Origin: Nocardia ninae NBRC 108245
Lineage (GTDB): Bacteria; Actinomycetota; Actinomycetes; Mycobacteriales; Mycobacteriaceae
Assembly (NCBI RefSeq): GCF_007990755.1
Contig: NZ_BJXA01000014.1
Coordinates: 62,001-126,000, forward strand
Reading direction: 5' to 3'
DNA: 64,000 bases
Positions within the stretch are counted from its first letter, which is position 1. Each line of letters opens with the position of its first letter. Of this stretch, positions 16,494-25,038 are shown piece after piece. The notes below the pieces were generated by a model. That model had not been told where the DNA came from. It did not search any database and was given only the letters and a program-made list of their open reading frames with translations. Made by a program: the position numbers and the translations under genes.

Positions 16494-18000
16494 AGGCTGT
16501 GAACAGCCCAGGATCTTCACTCCGCCGCTGCGGGAGCTGACGCGGGAGACCACTCACGGCTTCTCGGTAATCGACTTCGCCGAGACAACGTTGGGGATCG
16601 TGCTGTTGCCATGGCAGAAGTGGCTGTTCATCCACGCCCTCGAACTGCGCCCCGACGGGCTCTACCGGTTCCGCACAGTGCTGGTCCTCATAGCCCGTCA
16701 GAACGGCAAGACGCTGTGCATGCTGATCCTCGCGCTGTGGCACATCTACGTCCGCGGCTCGCGCACCGTGATCGGCACCGCCCAGGACCTGGCCAACGCG
16801 GAGAAGGCGTGGGGCGAGGCGGTCGACATCGCCGAAGCCGTCCCAGATCTCGCGATCGGGATCCGGCATGTGGTCAAGACCAACGGCAAGAAGTCGCTGA
16901 AACTGCAAGCGGGCGAGCAATACCGGGTCGCCGCCGCGTCCCGACGAGGCGCCCGCGGCTTCTCCGGCGACCTCGTGCTCCTTGATGAGCTTCGTGAGCA
17001 CCAGTCCTGGGACGCATGGGGAGCCTCGACCAAAACCACGCTCGCTAGGCCGCACGCCCAGGTGTGGGGCTTCTCCAACGCGGGCGACTCGCTGTCGGTG
17101 GTGCTGCGCTACCTGCGCGCCCTGGCCCACCAGGTGCTCGGCTGGCCCGACGGAGACGCCGACGCCACCGCGCTCGAACTCGTCGCCGACGATCTCGTCG
17201 ACGAACCCGACGAAGACGACTCGCTGGCACTGTTCGAATGGTCCGCGCCGCCGAGCGCGGATCGCCGCGACCGCGACGCCTGGGCGCAGGCCAACCCCAG
17301 CCTGGGCTACACGATCACTGAACGCGCGATCGCCGCCGCCCTGCGCACCGACCCACCAGCGGTGTTCTCCGTCGAGGTGCTGTGCCGATGGCTCGAATCA
17401 GCCGCCGCCGGACCCTTCGGCGACGGGACCTGGGCAGCGAGCCTGGACGCTGGCTCGCGCATCGCCGAGGGATCGCGCCGCGTGGTGGGCGTGGACGTGT
17501 CGTGGAACCGCTCGAGCACTTACATCGCGTTGGCAGGGTTGCGCGCCGACGGGCGCGCGCACGTGGAGATCACCGCCGACCGCGCGGGAACCGACTGGGT
17601 CCTCGACTGGCTGCTGCAACGCCGCGACCGGATCGAAGCCGTGGTGCTGCAGGCCAACGGCGCACCGGTATCGAGCCTGCTCGACGCACTGACCGCTGCA
17701 GGGCTTCCGGTGCTGGCCTGGGCCGGTCCCGATCTCGGGCGCGCGACCGGGCAAGCATTCGACCTGGTCGACAACAAACGCCTGCGCCACCTCCCACACC
17801 CCGGACTCGACCTGGCCGCGACCACGGCGACGGTGCGGCCGGTCGGGGATGCGTGGGTGATCGACCGCAAACGCTCACCGAGCGACGCCGCGCCGCTGGT
17901 GGCCGCGATCGCGGCGTTGTGGGCGCTGCTGTCACCGGACGACCCGGCCCCACAGATCCATGACTGGCCCGAGGAATTGTGGGAGGAAACCAGCGTATGA
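16477..18000 (+). CDS. Terminase large subunit
   Basis: A 507-residue packaging motor. The ATPase half shows LLPWQKWLFIHAL at the Q-motif position, Walker A LIARQNGKT (K78) and Walker B LVLLDE (D170-E171). The C-terminal RNase H-like nuclease begins with GVDVSWNRSSTYIAL, whose aspartate would hold a catalytic metal. It starts at TTG inside the upstream gene; family members begin with the same (V/M)DTPxR sequence. The stop overlaps the next small gene by ATGA. It cuts concatemeric DNA and pumps it into proheads. Confidence 0.95.
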   Translation: MDTPRRGCEQPRIFTPPLRELTRETTHGFSVIDFAETTLGIVLLPWQKWLFIHALELRPDGLYRFRTVLVLIARQNGKTLCMLILALWHIYVRGSRTVIGTAQDLANAEKAWGEAVDIAEAVPDLAIGIRHVVKTNGKKSLKLQAGEQYRVAAASRRGARGFSGDLVLLDELREHQSWDAWGASTKTTLARPHAQVWGFSNAGDSLSVVLRYLRALAHQVLGWPDGDADATALELVADDLVDEPDEDDSLALFEWSAPPSADRRDRDAWAQANPSLGYTITERAIAAALRTDPPAVFSVEVLCRWLESAAAGPFGDGTWAASLDAGSRIAEGSRRVVGVDVSWNRSSTYIALAGLRADGRAHVEITADRAGTDWVLDWLLQRRDRIEAVVLQANGAPVSSLLDALTAAGLPVLAWAGPDLGRATGQAFDLVDNKRLRHLPHPGLDLAATTATVRPVGDAWVIDRKRSPSDAAPLVAAIAALWALLSPDDPAPQIHDWPEELWEETSV

Positions 18001-18155
18001 GAGCCAAAACTATACTGTTGCTCGATATTTCGGGCACAGCGGCGATATTGGGCGGGCTGTGGCTGTTGGGGTCAGCGTTCCTTCTCATCGGTGCTGGGGC
18101 GATCTCTCTGATCGCGGCGGCACTGGTCGACCGACGACGGATCGATCGCTCGTGA
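17997..18155 (+). CDS. Small two-helix membrane protein, 52 residues
   Basis: The ATG overlaps the terminase stop and its own stop overlaps the portal GTG start (GTGA), so it is translated in chain with both. The product has two hydrophobic stretches (TILLLDISGTAAILGGLWLLG and AFLLIGAGAISLIAAAL) and a basic tail DRRRIDRS. Its place between terminase and portal is unusual for a membrane protein. No function is known to me; membrane tethering of packaging is speculation. Confidence 0.7.
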   Translation: MRAKTILLLDISGTAAILGGLWLLGSAFLLIGAGAISLIAAALVDRRRIDRS

Positions 18156-19387
18156 GTTTGCTGTCGCGGCTATTCGGTGACGGAGGCGAGGCGCGAGCGC
18201 TCACCGAGCTGTCGTCGATCCCCTCGAACTGGTCGGATACCTCCGAATCCGGGATCGCGGTCTCCGAACGCACTGCCCTGCAGCACGTCACCGTCTACGC
18301 CTGCGTGCGCCTGCTGGCCGATGCGGTCGCGTCGTTGCCGGTCGACGCTTACCGCCGACGTGGAGAGGTCCGTGAGGAGATCTCGCCCGCTCCGTTGTGG
18401 GTGCGGCGTCCGGACCCGAGATGGACCCGCTTCGAGTGGCTGTTCCAGGTGGTGTGCTCACTGGCGTTGCGCGGCAACGCCTATCTGCACATCACCGCCC
18501 GCGATCTGAGCCAGTTCCCGACTGTGCTCGAACCGCTGCACCCCGACGAGGTGATCCTGCATGGGGTCGACTCCCGAGGTGTCCCCACCGGCGGCAAGGT
18601 CTTCTATTCCGTGCTCGGCCAACAGGTCCCGGCTGCCGACATCGTGCACCTGCGCCGCTTCGTGCTCCCCGGCAGCTTGATCGGGCTCAGCCCCATCACC
18701 CAGGCCCGCCAGAGCATCGGACTCGGGCTGGCCGCCGAACGGTTCGGGGCACGCTGGTTCGGCCAATCGGCCAACCCTTCCAGCGTGCTGGAGACCGACC
18801 AGCCACTCTCGGCCGAGGCCGTGACTCACCTGCAGCGCCAGTGGATCTCCTCCCACGGCGGACGCCGCCACCCAGCGGTGCTCTCCGGTGGAGTGAAGTG
18901 GCGCCCGATCTCCATCACCCCAGAAGAGTCGCAGTTCCTGGCCACCCGCGAGTTCCAGCGTGCCGAGATCGCGATGCTCTACGGCATCCCGCCGCACATG
19001 ATCGGCGACACCCAGAAATCGACCAGCTGGGGCGCGGGCATCGAAGCCCAAGGCATCGGGTTCACCACCTTCACCCTGCGCCCATGGCTGGCCTGCATCG
19101 AAGACGCCCTCTCTGACCTGCTGCCCCGCGGGCAGTTCGCCAAATTCAACGTCGGCGGCCTGCTGCGCGGAGACCAGCGCGCCCGTTACGACGCCTACGC
19201 CTCCGCGCGCAACGCCGGATGGATGTCGGTCAACGAGATCCGCGCGCTGGAAGACCTGCCGCCGATCCCCGGCGGCGACTCCTACATCCAGCCCCTTAAC
19301 TACGGCCCGCTTGGCGCGGACCCCACCACCCCCGACCAGCCCGCACCCGAGGAGGACCCGAGTGGACCGCTCGACGAAGCTGCGTGA
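18152..19387 (+). CDS. Portal protein (HK97 family)
   Basis: A 411-residue portal. Signature parts include VYACVRLLADAVASLPVDAYRR near the N-terminus, the central SPITQARQSIGLGLAAERFGARWFGQSANPSSVLE and the C-terminal IPPHMIGDTQKSTSWGAGIEAQGIGF. GTG at 18152 is selected because it overlaps the preceding stop; the open frame continues upstream without meaning. The portal forms the twelve-fold ring through which DNA enters and leaves the capsid. Confidence 0.94.
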   Translation: MSLLSRLFGDGGEARALTELSSIPSNWSDTSESGIAVSERTALQHVTVYACVRLLADAVASLPVDAYRRRGEVREEISPAPLWVRRPDPRWTRFEWLFQVVCSLALRGNAYLHITARDLSQFPTVLEPLHPDEVILHGVDSRGVPTGGKVFYSVLGQQVPAADIVHLRRFVLPGSLIGLSPITQARQSIGLGLAAERFGARWFGQSANPSSVLETDQPLSAEAVTHLQRQWISSHGGRRHPAVLSGGVKWRPISITPEESQFLATREFQRAEIAMLYGIPPHMIGDTQKSTSWGAGIEAQGIGFTTFTLRPWLACIEDALSDLLPRGQFAKFNVGGLLRGDQRARYDAYASARNAGWMSVNEIRALEDLPPIPGGDSYIQPLNYGPLGADPTTPDQPAPEEDPSGPLDEAA

Positions 19388-20081
19388 CTCACGCGAGATC
19401 CGTTCCTACGCAGCTCATCACGTACAGCTTCGCAGCCGCGACGACGAACTGACCTTGCGCGGATACGCCTCGATCTTCGATGCCCCATATGAGATGTATG
19501 GCGGATCCGACGCTGGCGGATGGGACGAGACCGTCGACCCCGGCGCCTTCGACATCACCCTGCGCGAACGCCCCGACCTGCACCTGCTCATCAATCACGA
19601 CGGAATGCCCCTGGCGAGAACGAAATCCGGCACTCTGCGGCTCTCGGCAGACCGGCAGGGCCTGGCCGTCGAAGCCGACCTCGACCGCCGCGACCCCGAT
19701 GTCGCACGCCTGGAAACGAAGATGAGCCGAGGCGACATGGACGAGATGAGCTTCGCGTTCCGCGTCAAGAACGACTCCTGGAACCGCGAACAGACCACCC
19801 GCCGCATCACCGAAATCAGCCTGCACAAAGGCGACGTCTCGGTGGTGAACTTCGGCGCGAACCCCGCCACCTCGGCCAGCTTGCGCGGGTTGCTTGACGC
19901 GCTGGCCGAGGCCGAGGTCGATGATGCCCTGCTGGCCGAGGCCCGATCCGTTGGCGCGGACCGCCTCGGCTCGGCCCACGAACTGCTGGGCCGCCTGCGT
20001 GGCGCACTACGACCGAAGCGTTCCGACACCCTGCGCGTCGCGCAGCTCATCGCACTCGGTGAGGGCACCGACCTGAAGTAG
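19362..20081 (+). CDS. Prohead protease (HK97 family)
   Basis: GTG at 19362 has GAGGAGG 6 nt upstream and lies 26 nt inside the portal gene. The 239-residue product has the family core: LRGYASIFDAPYEMYGG, then LLINHDGMPLARTKSGTLRL with the catalytic His, and GDMDEMSFAFRVKNDSW with the nucleophilic Ser, followed by EISLHKGDVSVVNFGANPATSASL. It cleaves the capsid delta domain during maturation. Confidence 0.93.
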   Translation: MDRSTKLRDSREIRSYAAHHVQLRSRDDELTLRGYASIFDAPYEMYGGSDAGGWDETVDPGAFDITLRERPDLHLLINHDGMPLARTKSGTLRLSADRQGLAVEADLDRRDPDVARLETKMSRGDMDEMSFAFRVKNDSWNREQTTRRITEISLHKGDVSVVNFGANPATSASLRGLLDALAEAEVDDALLAEARSVGADRLGSAHELLGRLRGALRPKRSDTLRVAQLIALGEGTDLK

Positions 20082-20133
20082 TCCACAGCCACTCACAGCT
20101 TTATCCCCAACTTCCACAACCTGTTTCCCGAGT

Positions 20134-20193
20134 CCTGGCACTGGATCGGGGGCTTCACAGCCCTGGCACTGGGCGGAAATGGCCTGGCACTGG
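20134..20193. repeat. Three direct copies of CCTGGCACTGG
   Basis: Exact 11-mers begin at 20134, 20162 and 20183, in the gap just before the capsid gene. Spacings are 28 and 21 nt. They could be operator sites or part of an mRNA structure. Confidence 0.6.
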
Positions 20194-20236
20194 CCGCCAT
20201 TCACCCATTCCCGAATCCAGTAAAGGACACCTCATC

Positions 20237-21619
20237 ATGGATGAGCGGCTCAACAGGCTCATCGCACTGCGCGAGCAAGCCACCGAAACCCGCACGACAC
20301 TGCTCGGGGCGCGCACCACGATCCTCGCCACCGCCGCCGACGACGGCCGCGAAGACCTCTCCGAGGACGAAGACCGCACCTTCCGCGAACTCACCGACCA
20401 GATCCGCACCGCCGACACCGAGATCACCGGCTGCGACGAACGCATCACCGAGCTCAACGAGGAGATCGAACGCGCCCGCGCGATCGATGAAGGCACGGTC
20501 GCACTGCGTCGCGCCCAGACACGTGTACAGGTCACCGAGCAGCCAGCGACGTACGTCCGCGGCAACGGGCACTCCTACCTGCAGGACCTGATCCGGTTCT
20601 CGTTCCGTATGGACGCCGACGGCACCGCCGAGGACCGCCTGCGTAACCACGGCGAGGACGTGACCCGCTCCCCGGAGTACCGCGACCTCGACCGCGTCGA
20701 CGGCACCGGCGGGTTCTTCGTGCCACCGATCTGGCTGATGAACCAATTCATCGAACTCGCGCGCGCCGGACGCGCAGTCGCCAACCTCGCCGAATCCGAC
20801 GTGCTGCCACCGGGCACCGACTCGATCAACATCCCCAAGGTCGCCACCGGCACGGCCACCGAACCCCAGATCGCCGACAACACCCAGATCGCCGACACCG
20901 ACCTGACCGACACCTACGTCTCCGCACCGGTGCGCACGGTCGCCGGTCAGCAGGACATCGCCGTCCAGCTCCTGGACCAGTCACCGATCAACTTCGACCA
21001 GGTGATCTTCTCCGATCTGATCGCTGACTACGCGGCCAAGCTCGACATTCAGGTGATCGGCGGGTCCGGCACCGCCGGGCAGGTCCTGGGCGTCCGGCGC
21101 ACCGCAGGCATCGCGACCATCACCGCGACCCCGACGGTTCGCTCGGTCTACGGGGCGATCGCTGACGCGGTCCAGCGCGTGCACACCAAGAGGCTGCAGC
21201 CGCCGACCGTGATCGCAATGCACCCGCGCCGCTGGGGCTGGCTGCTCGCACAACTCGACGACACCCAGCGGCCGTTGGTTCTTCCGCAACAGAACTCGCC
21301 GCAGAACGCACTGGCCACCCTGGGTGCGGTCGCCGCCGAACAGATCGTCGGCAACCTGCACGGGCTGCCGGTCATCACCGACCCGAACCTGCCCATCACC
21401 CTCGGCGCGGGCAACAACGAAGACGTCATCCTCGTGATGCGCGCCTCGGATCTGCGCCTCTACGAATCCGGCATCCGCACAAGGGTTTTCCCCTCGCCGC
21501 GCTCGGCGACGCTGACCACCCGACTGCAGGTCTACGGATATCTGGCCTTCACAGCGGCGCGCTACCCGCAGTCGATCGTCGAGATCGGCGGGCTCACCCC
21601 GCCCGACTTCGGCGGCTGA
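20237..21619 (+). CDS. Major capsid protein (HK97 fold)
   Basis: The ATG has AAAGGA upstream. Residues 1-100 form a charged coiled coil (the delta or scaffold domain, removed by the prohead protease). The mature part runs from about residue 115, with GGFFVPPIWLMNQFIELARAGRAVANL, SINIPKVATGTATEPQIADN and the C-terminal SPRSATLTTRLQVYGYLAFTAARYPQSIVEIGG, all typical for actinophage HK97 capsids. A strong hairpin follows the stop. Confidence 0.95.
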   Translation: MDERLNRLIALREQATETRTTLLGARTTILATAADDGREDLSEDEDRTFRELTDQIRTADTEITGCDERITELNEEIERARAIDEGTVALRRAQTRVQVTEQPATYVRGNGHSYLQDLIRFSFRMDADGTAEDRLRNHGEDVTRSPEYRDLDRVDGTGGFFVPPIWLMNQFIELARAGRAVANLAESDVLPPGTDSINIPKVATGTATEPQIADNTQIADTDLTDTYVSAPVRTVAGQQDIAVQLLDQSPINFDQVIFSDLIADYAAKLDIQVIGGSGTAGQVLGVRRTAGIATITATPTVRSVYGAIADAVQRVHTKRLQPPTVIAMHPRRWGWLLAQLDDTQRPLVLPQQNSPQNALATLGAVAAEQIVGNLHGLPVITDPNLPITLGAGNNEDVILVMRASDLRLYESGIRTRVFPSPRSATLTTRLQVYGYLAFTAARYPQSIVEIGGLTPPDFGG

Positions 21620-21638
21620 CATCTCTTGCGGGGACCTG

Positions 21639-21669
21639 GTCCCCGAACGGCGGCACGCCGTTCGGGGAC
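21639..21669 (+). terminator. Hairpin terminator or attenuator after the capsid gene
   Basis: GTCCCCGAACGGCG pairs perfectly over 14 bp with CGCCGTTCGGGGAC around the loop GCA. A competing 7-bp hairpin (GGGGACC-T-GGTCCCC, from 21630) uses the same left arm. Partial termination here would keep capsid mRNA more abundant than that of downstream genes. Confidence 0.75.
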
Positions 21670-21737
21670 AACAGGTTTCAGCGCGTGAGACCTCAGCAAG
21701 GCCCCTCAGACCCCCCTACCGAAAGGGAGGAGTGCCG

Positions 21738-22019
21738 ATGTGGCACATCACGATCACGACCAGTGATCCATTCACCGAGATCAGGAGCATGTTCATGGCT
21801 AATCAGGACAAGATCGACCGCCTCGCCGCGCAGCTGACCAAGGCCAAGGCCGAGATCGTCGCCGAGATCGCCCGCCTCAAGGACCAGATCGACAACGGCA
21901 CCGGCGAACTCGACTTCACCGCCCTCGATGGTCTGGTCGCAGACCTCGACGGCCTCAACCCCGACGTCCCCAGTGGCGAGCCGGGCGAGGAAGAGCCGGG
22001 CACCGGCGAGCCCGCCTGA
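21738..22019 (+). CDS. Small phage head-region protein
   Basis: Two in-frame starts each have a good ribosome-binding site: ATG 21738 (GGGAGGAG upstream; 93 residues, MWHITITTSDPFTEIRSMF...) and ATG 21795 (AGGAG upstream; 74 residues, MANQDKIDRLAAQLTKAKAEI...). Most of the product is a coiled-coil helix followed by an acidic Pro/Gly/Glu tail. Comparable short proteins follow the capsid gene in related phages; the role is unknown. A hairpin terminator follows. Confidence 0.65.
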   Translation: MWHITITTSDPFTEIRSMFMANQDKIDRLAAQLTKAKAEIVAEIARLKDQIDNGTGELDFTALDGLVADLDGLNPDVPSGEPGEEEPGTGEPA

Positions 22020-22032
22020 CCCATCACAGTCC

Positions 22033-22066
22033 CTCGCTCCGGCCCGACAAACCGGGCCGGAGCGAG
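22033..22066 (+). terminator. Strong hairpin terminator
   Basis: CTCGCTCCGGCCCG and CGGGCCGGAGCGAG form a perfect 14-bp stem with a 6-nt loop ACAAAC, directly after the stop at 22019. Confidence 0.8.
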
Positions 22067-22113
22067 CGGCACCTACTCATCCTTTGAGCCATCCTTTGAG
22101 GAGGACAAACGCC

Positions 22114-22368
22114 GTGAGCAGCCGAGATGTCGAAGCCGACTACCTGCACGCGTACCTCGAGCAGTACACCCGCGCCCGCCAGGCGGGCCGGACCGAGGAA
22201 GCGTCGCGGATCGCGCAGGTACTGCGCAGCCGCTTCGGCCACGAAGTAGAGGCCACGTCCTCGCAGCCCGAAGCCGCAACAGACTCCACCGCGTCTCCTC
22301 GCCGGCCTCGCCCACCGAAGGCGAAGACAACTCCCGCCCCGGCTCCCGAGACAGCCGTCCACGATTGA
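22114..22368 (+). CDS. Small phage protein, 84 residues
   Basis: GTG with GAGGAGG about 9 nt upstream. The N-terminal half is a helical hairpin (ADYLHAYLEQYTRARQAGRTEEASRIAQVLRSRFG) and the C-terminal half is Pro/Ala/Lys-rich and disordered. It precedes the connector gene by one base. Function unknown. Confidence 0.65.
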   Translation: MSSRDVEADYLHAYLEQYTRARQAGRTEEASRIAQVLRSRFGHEVEATSSQPEAATDSTASPRRPRPPKAKTTPAPAPETAVHD

Positions 22369-22369
22369 G

Positions 22370-22951
22370 ATGACCGACGCGAGCTCACCTACCCCGGCTG
22401 CGGTCCCGGTCGCGCCGATCCCGCCGCTGGCCGATGAGACAGCGCTCGCCGACTACGAAAATGGCAGTCCCGCACTGGCCTTGGCGATCGCGAACGCTCT
22501 GGTGCGTGACTGGTGCGGCTGGCACATCGCCCCGACCCTCACCGAGACACTCTTCTTGGACGGGTCCGGCGATCGGGTGCAGATGGTGCCGACGCTGCGC
22601 CTGCTCGATCTGCACTCGGTCACCGAGAACGACCGCCCGATCGACCTCGCCAAGGTCCGGTGGTCACCGACCGGATACCTGCGTCGCGCGGTCGCCTGGA
22701 CGACCCGCGAGCGCGGCGTCCGGATCGAGATCACCCACGGATGGGCTACGCCTCCACCGCTGCTGGTCGGCGTCGTGCTCGGAATCGCCAAGCGCGCCAA
22801 GGACACTCCAGCCTCTGCGGTGCGCGCCCGCACTGCAGGACCGTTCAGCGAGCAACTCACCGTCAGCGCGGACGGCTCGATCGGCGGGGTGGCGCTGACC
22901 CAGGTCGAACGCGACCTGCTCGCCGACTATCGCATCGTCCCGATCGCATGA
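22370..22951 (+). CDS. Head-tail connector protein
   Basis: A 193-residue protein in the position of the HK97 gp6/SPP1 gp15-type adaptor. The pattern ALALAIANALVRDWCGWHIAPTLTETLFLDGSGDRVQMVPTLRLLDLHSVTEN, followed by strands and a helix (LVGVVLGIAKRAKD), fits this family in actinophages. It would sit below the portal and receive the tail. Overlaps the next gene by ATGA. Confidence 0.75.
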   Translation: MTDASSPTPAAVPVAPIPPLADETALADYENGSPALALAIANALVRDWCGWHIAPTLTETLFLDGSGDRVQMVPTLRLLDLHSVTENDRPIDLAKVRWSPTGYLRRAVAWTTRERGVRIEITHGWATPPPLLVGVVLGIAKRAKDTPASAVRARTAGPFSEQLTVSADGSIGGVALTQVERDLLADYRIVPIA

Positions 22952-23310
22952 ACCTGCCGCTACGCCACACCCTGAACCATTACCGCCACCGCGACGGTGG
23001 CACCGACTCCCACGGCAACCCCGTCCCGCTCTACACCCCGCCCCTGGACGAACCCGGTATCGCGGTGCGCGTCTACGGGTGGGGACCTGCCCGTTCCAAC
23101 GAACCCGACCTCGACGGACACAACCGGGTCACTACCGAGGTCGAGGTATACACGCCCACCCAATTCCAGCCCGCACCAGCAGATCTCATCGATCTGCCGT
23201 CCGGACCGGCAGGTCGTTTCGAGGTGGTCGGCGTCGCCGCCGACGCCAACCACGGCCCGTTCGGCTGGACGCCGGGCAACGTCATCACGCTGCGAAAGGT
23301 GGACGGATAA
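22948..23310 (+). CDS. Head-tail stopper/adaptor-like protein
   Basis: ATG overlaps the previous stop. The 120-residue product is beta-rich (PGIAVRVYGWGPARSNE, VTTEVEVYTP, GRFEVVGVAADANHGPFGWTPGNVITLRKVDG), as in small head-closure proteins. The function is assigned from size, fold-like strand pattern and position. Confidence 0.65.
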   Translation: MNLPLRHTLNHYRHRDGGTDSHGNPVPLYTPPLDEPGIAVRVYGWGPARSNEPDLDGHNRVTTEVEVYTPTQFQPAPADLIDLPSGPAGRFEVVGVAADANHGPFGWTPGNVITLRKVDG

Positions 23311-23573
23311 TGCCCAAACCGAAGATCCACTGGGAACCCAACGGCCAGTACAACTTACGCCGCGCGCCCGGCGTGGTCCGCGACGGCGAAGCGCGCGGCC
23401 GACGTGTGAAAGCAGCCGCGGGCGAGGGCTTCGAGATGACCTCCCGCCAAGGCGCACGCCATCCGCAAGGCCGTTGGCGGGTCACCATCTTCGCCCGCAC
23501 GATCAAAGCGGCCCGCCGCAACGCCAAAGACAACACCCTGGTCAAAGCACTCAACGCGGGACGCGGCCGGTGA
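23310..23573 (+). CDS. Head-tail joining protein candidate, 87 residues
   Basis: ATG overlaps the preceding stop by one base. A small, very basic protein (ARGRRVKAAAGEGFEMTSRQGARHPQGRWRVTIFARTIKAARRNAKDN). Its position matches the HK97 gp10-like joining protein slot. No specific motif. Confidence 0.6.
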   Translation: MPKPKIHWEPNGQYNLRRAPGVVRDGEARGRRVKAAAGEGFEMTSRQGARHPQGRWRVTIFARTIKAARRNAKDNTLVKALNAGRGR

Positions 23574-23971
23574 GCGAACTGGTCGTCTTCCCGGCGATCG
23601 AGGCCCTCGCCGTCGCCTACCTGAGTACGCGGCTGGCCGTGCGAGGCGATCGGGCGGTGGTAGCGACGAAAGTCCCCAACCCGCGCCCGGACCGGCTGGT
23701 ACGCGTGAGCGCCGCCGGTGGCGGCAACGACCGGCGGATCCTCGCCTCCCGCATGGTGATCATTGAATGCTGGGATCTACGCGAACCCGACGCCGCACAA
23801 CTGGCCGAGCTGTGCCACGCACTGCTACTGAGCGCACCCCGCGACCCCCAGGAACCACGGATCCGTGCCGCCGCCACAGTCGGCGCCCCGGTCAACCATC
23901 CCGATCCTGACACCGGCCACCCGCGCTACCAGGCGACCCTCGATCTCGACGTGCGCGGCCATCTCGCCTGA
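23570..23971 (+). CDS. Tail terminator-like protein
   Basis: GTG overlaps the upstream stop (GTGA). The 133-residue protein (IEALAVAYLSTRLAV...RLVRVSAAGGGNDRRILASRMVIIECWD...AAQLAELCHALLL...RYQATLDLDVRGHLA) has the helix-strand layout of phage tail terminator proteins and lies directly before the major tail protein. It would cap the tail tube at its correct length. Confidence 0.7.
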   Translation: MSELVVFPAIEALAVAYLSTRLAVRGDRAVVATKVPNPRPDRLVRVSAAGGGNDRRILASRMVIIECWDLREPDAAQLAELCHALLLSAPRDPQEPRIRAAATVGAPVNHPDPDTGHPRYQATLDLDVRGHLA

Positions 23972-24131
23972 CCGCTTCACCGATTGCGTCGAACGGCCGA
24001 GTCCGTCACCGCCGCGACGGCCGCCACCACCTGATATCCACTGCGCTGACGCCAGCGCCCTCCATTCCTATTGCCGCACATCCCTTTCGAGCAGGCCCGG
24101 TCCGCCTTGCGCCTGAAAGGGGCAACCGATC

Positions 24132-24959
24132 ATGGCAAGTACGGTCGCCAACATCTACGCGGCAATGCCGCGTGCCACCGGTTCGCTGCTGCGCGCACCG
24201 TTGGGCACACCCGGTCCGAGCAGCGCCACCAGCGATCTGGATCCCGCGTTCCTCGATCACGGCTACATCGGCGAAGACGGCTATACCCTCGCCGAATCGC
24301 GCGACATCGACAAGAAGAAAGCCTTCGGCGGCTCCACGGTCAAGATCCTGCAGACCGACTACACCCTCACCGCCCAGTTCGCGTTCCTCGAGTCCATCAA
24401 CGCGCTCGTCCTGCGTGCTGTGTACGGCGACGACAACGTCACCGTGACGGGCAACTCGATCGCGGTGCGGCACAACAAGCGTCAGCTGCCGCACTCGAGC
24501 TGGATCATCGACACCCTCGACTCCGATGTCGCGCTGCGCCGGATCTGGATCCCCGACGGGCAGATCAGCACCGTCGACGACGTACAGATCGTGCACACCG
24601 AGACCATCGCCTACACCGTCACCGTCGAATGCTTCGAAGACGCCGACGGCACCCCGCTGTATGAGTGGGTGCACAAGGGCCGCCCGCCGACCCAATGGAC
24701 TCTCACGCTGTCGGCGACCGCTGGCACGTTCCTGCTCTCGGTCGATGGAAAGCCCACAACCGCAATCGCTTTCGACGCCACTAACGCTGCGGTGCGCTCG
24801 GCGCTCGCGGCGCTGGCCGGGGTCGGCAATGACGGCGTCACCGTGACCGGTCCGGCGGGTGGCCCGTACAAGATCACCCTCTCCAGTGGCGGCACTTTGA
24901 GCGGCAACGGCGCCGGACTCACCGGCACCGGCACCAAACTCACCGTCGCCCCCGCCTGA
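24132..24959 (+). CDS. Major tail protein with C-terminal Ig-like domain
   Basis: The ATG follows GAAAGGGG. Residues 1-180 are the tube-forming domain (LDPAFLDHGYIGEDGYTLAESRD, HSSWIIDTLDSDVALRRIWIPDGQ, IAYTVTVECFED). Residues about 190-275 form an added Ig-like decoration (TLTLSATAGTFLLSVDGKPTTAIAFDATNAAVRSALAAL, then PYKITLSSGGTLSGNGAGL). Such domains project from the tail tube and may touch the host surface. The next gene is a bacterial-type enzyme and not the expected tail chaperone. Confidence 0.85.
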   Translation: MASTVANIYAAMPRATGSLLRAPLGTPGPSSATSDLDPAFLDHGYIGEDGYTLAESRDIDKKKAFGGSTVKILQTDYTLTAQFAFLESINALVLRAVYGDDNVTVTGNSIAVRHNKRQLPHSSWIIDTLDSDVALRRIWIPDGQISTVDDVQIVHTETIAYTVTVECFEDADGTPLYEWVHKGRPPTQWTLTLSATAGTFLLSVDGKPTTAIAFDATNAAVRSALAALAGVGNDGVTVTGPAGGPYKITLSSGGTLSGNGAGLTGTGTKLTVAPA

Positions 24960-25038
24960 TCGACAGCTCAAAGTCCGGCCGGCGGGGAATGCGTCGTGCG
25001 CGTGAGCGGAGACAGCTTCTACAGAAACGGAAGAGTCA

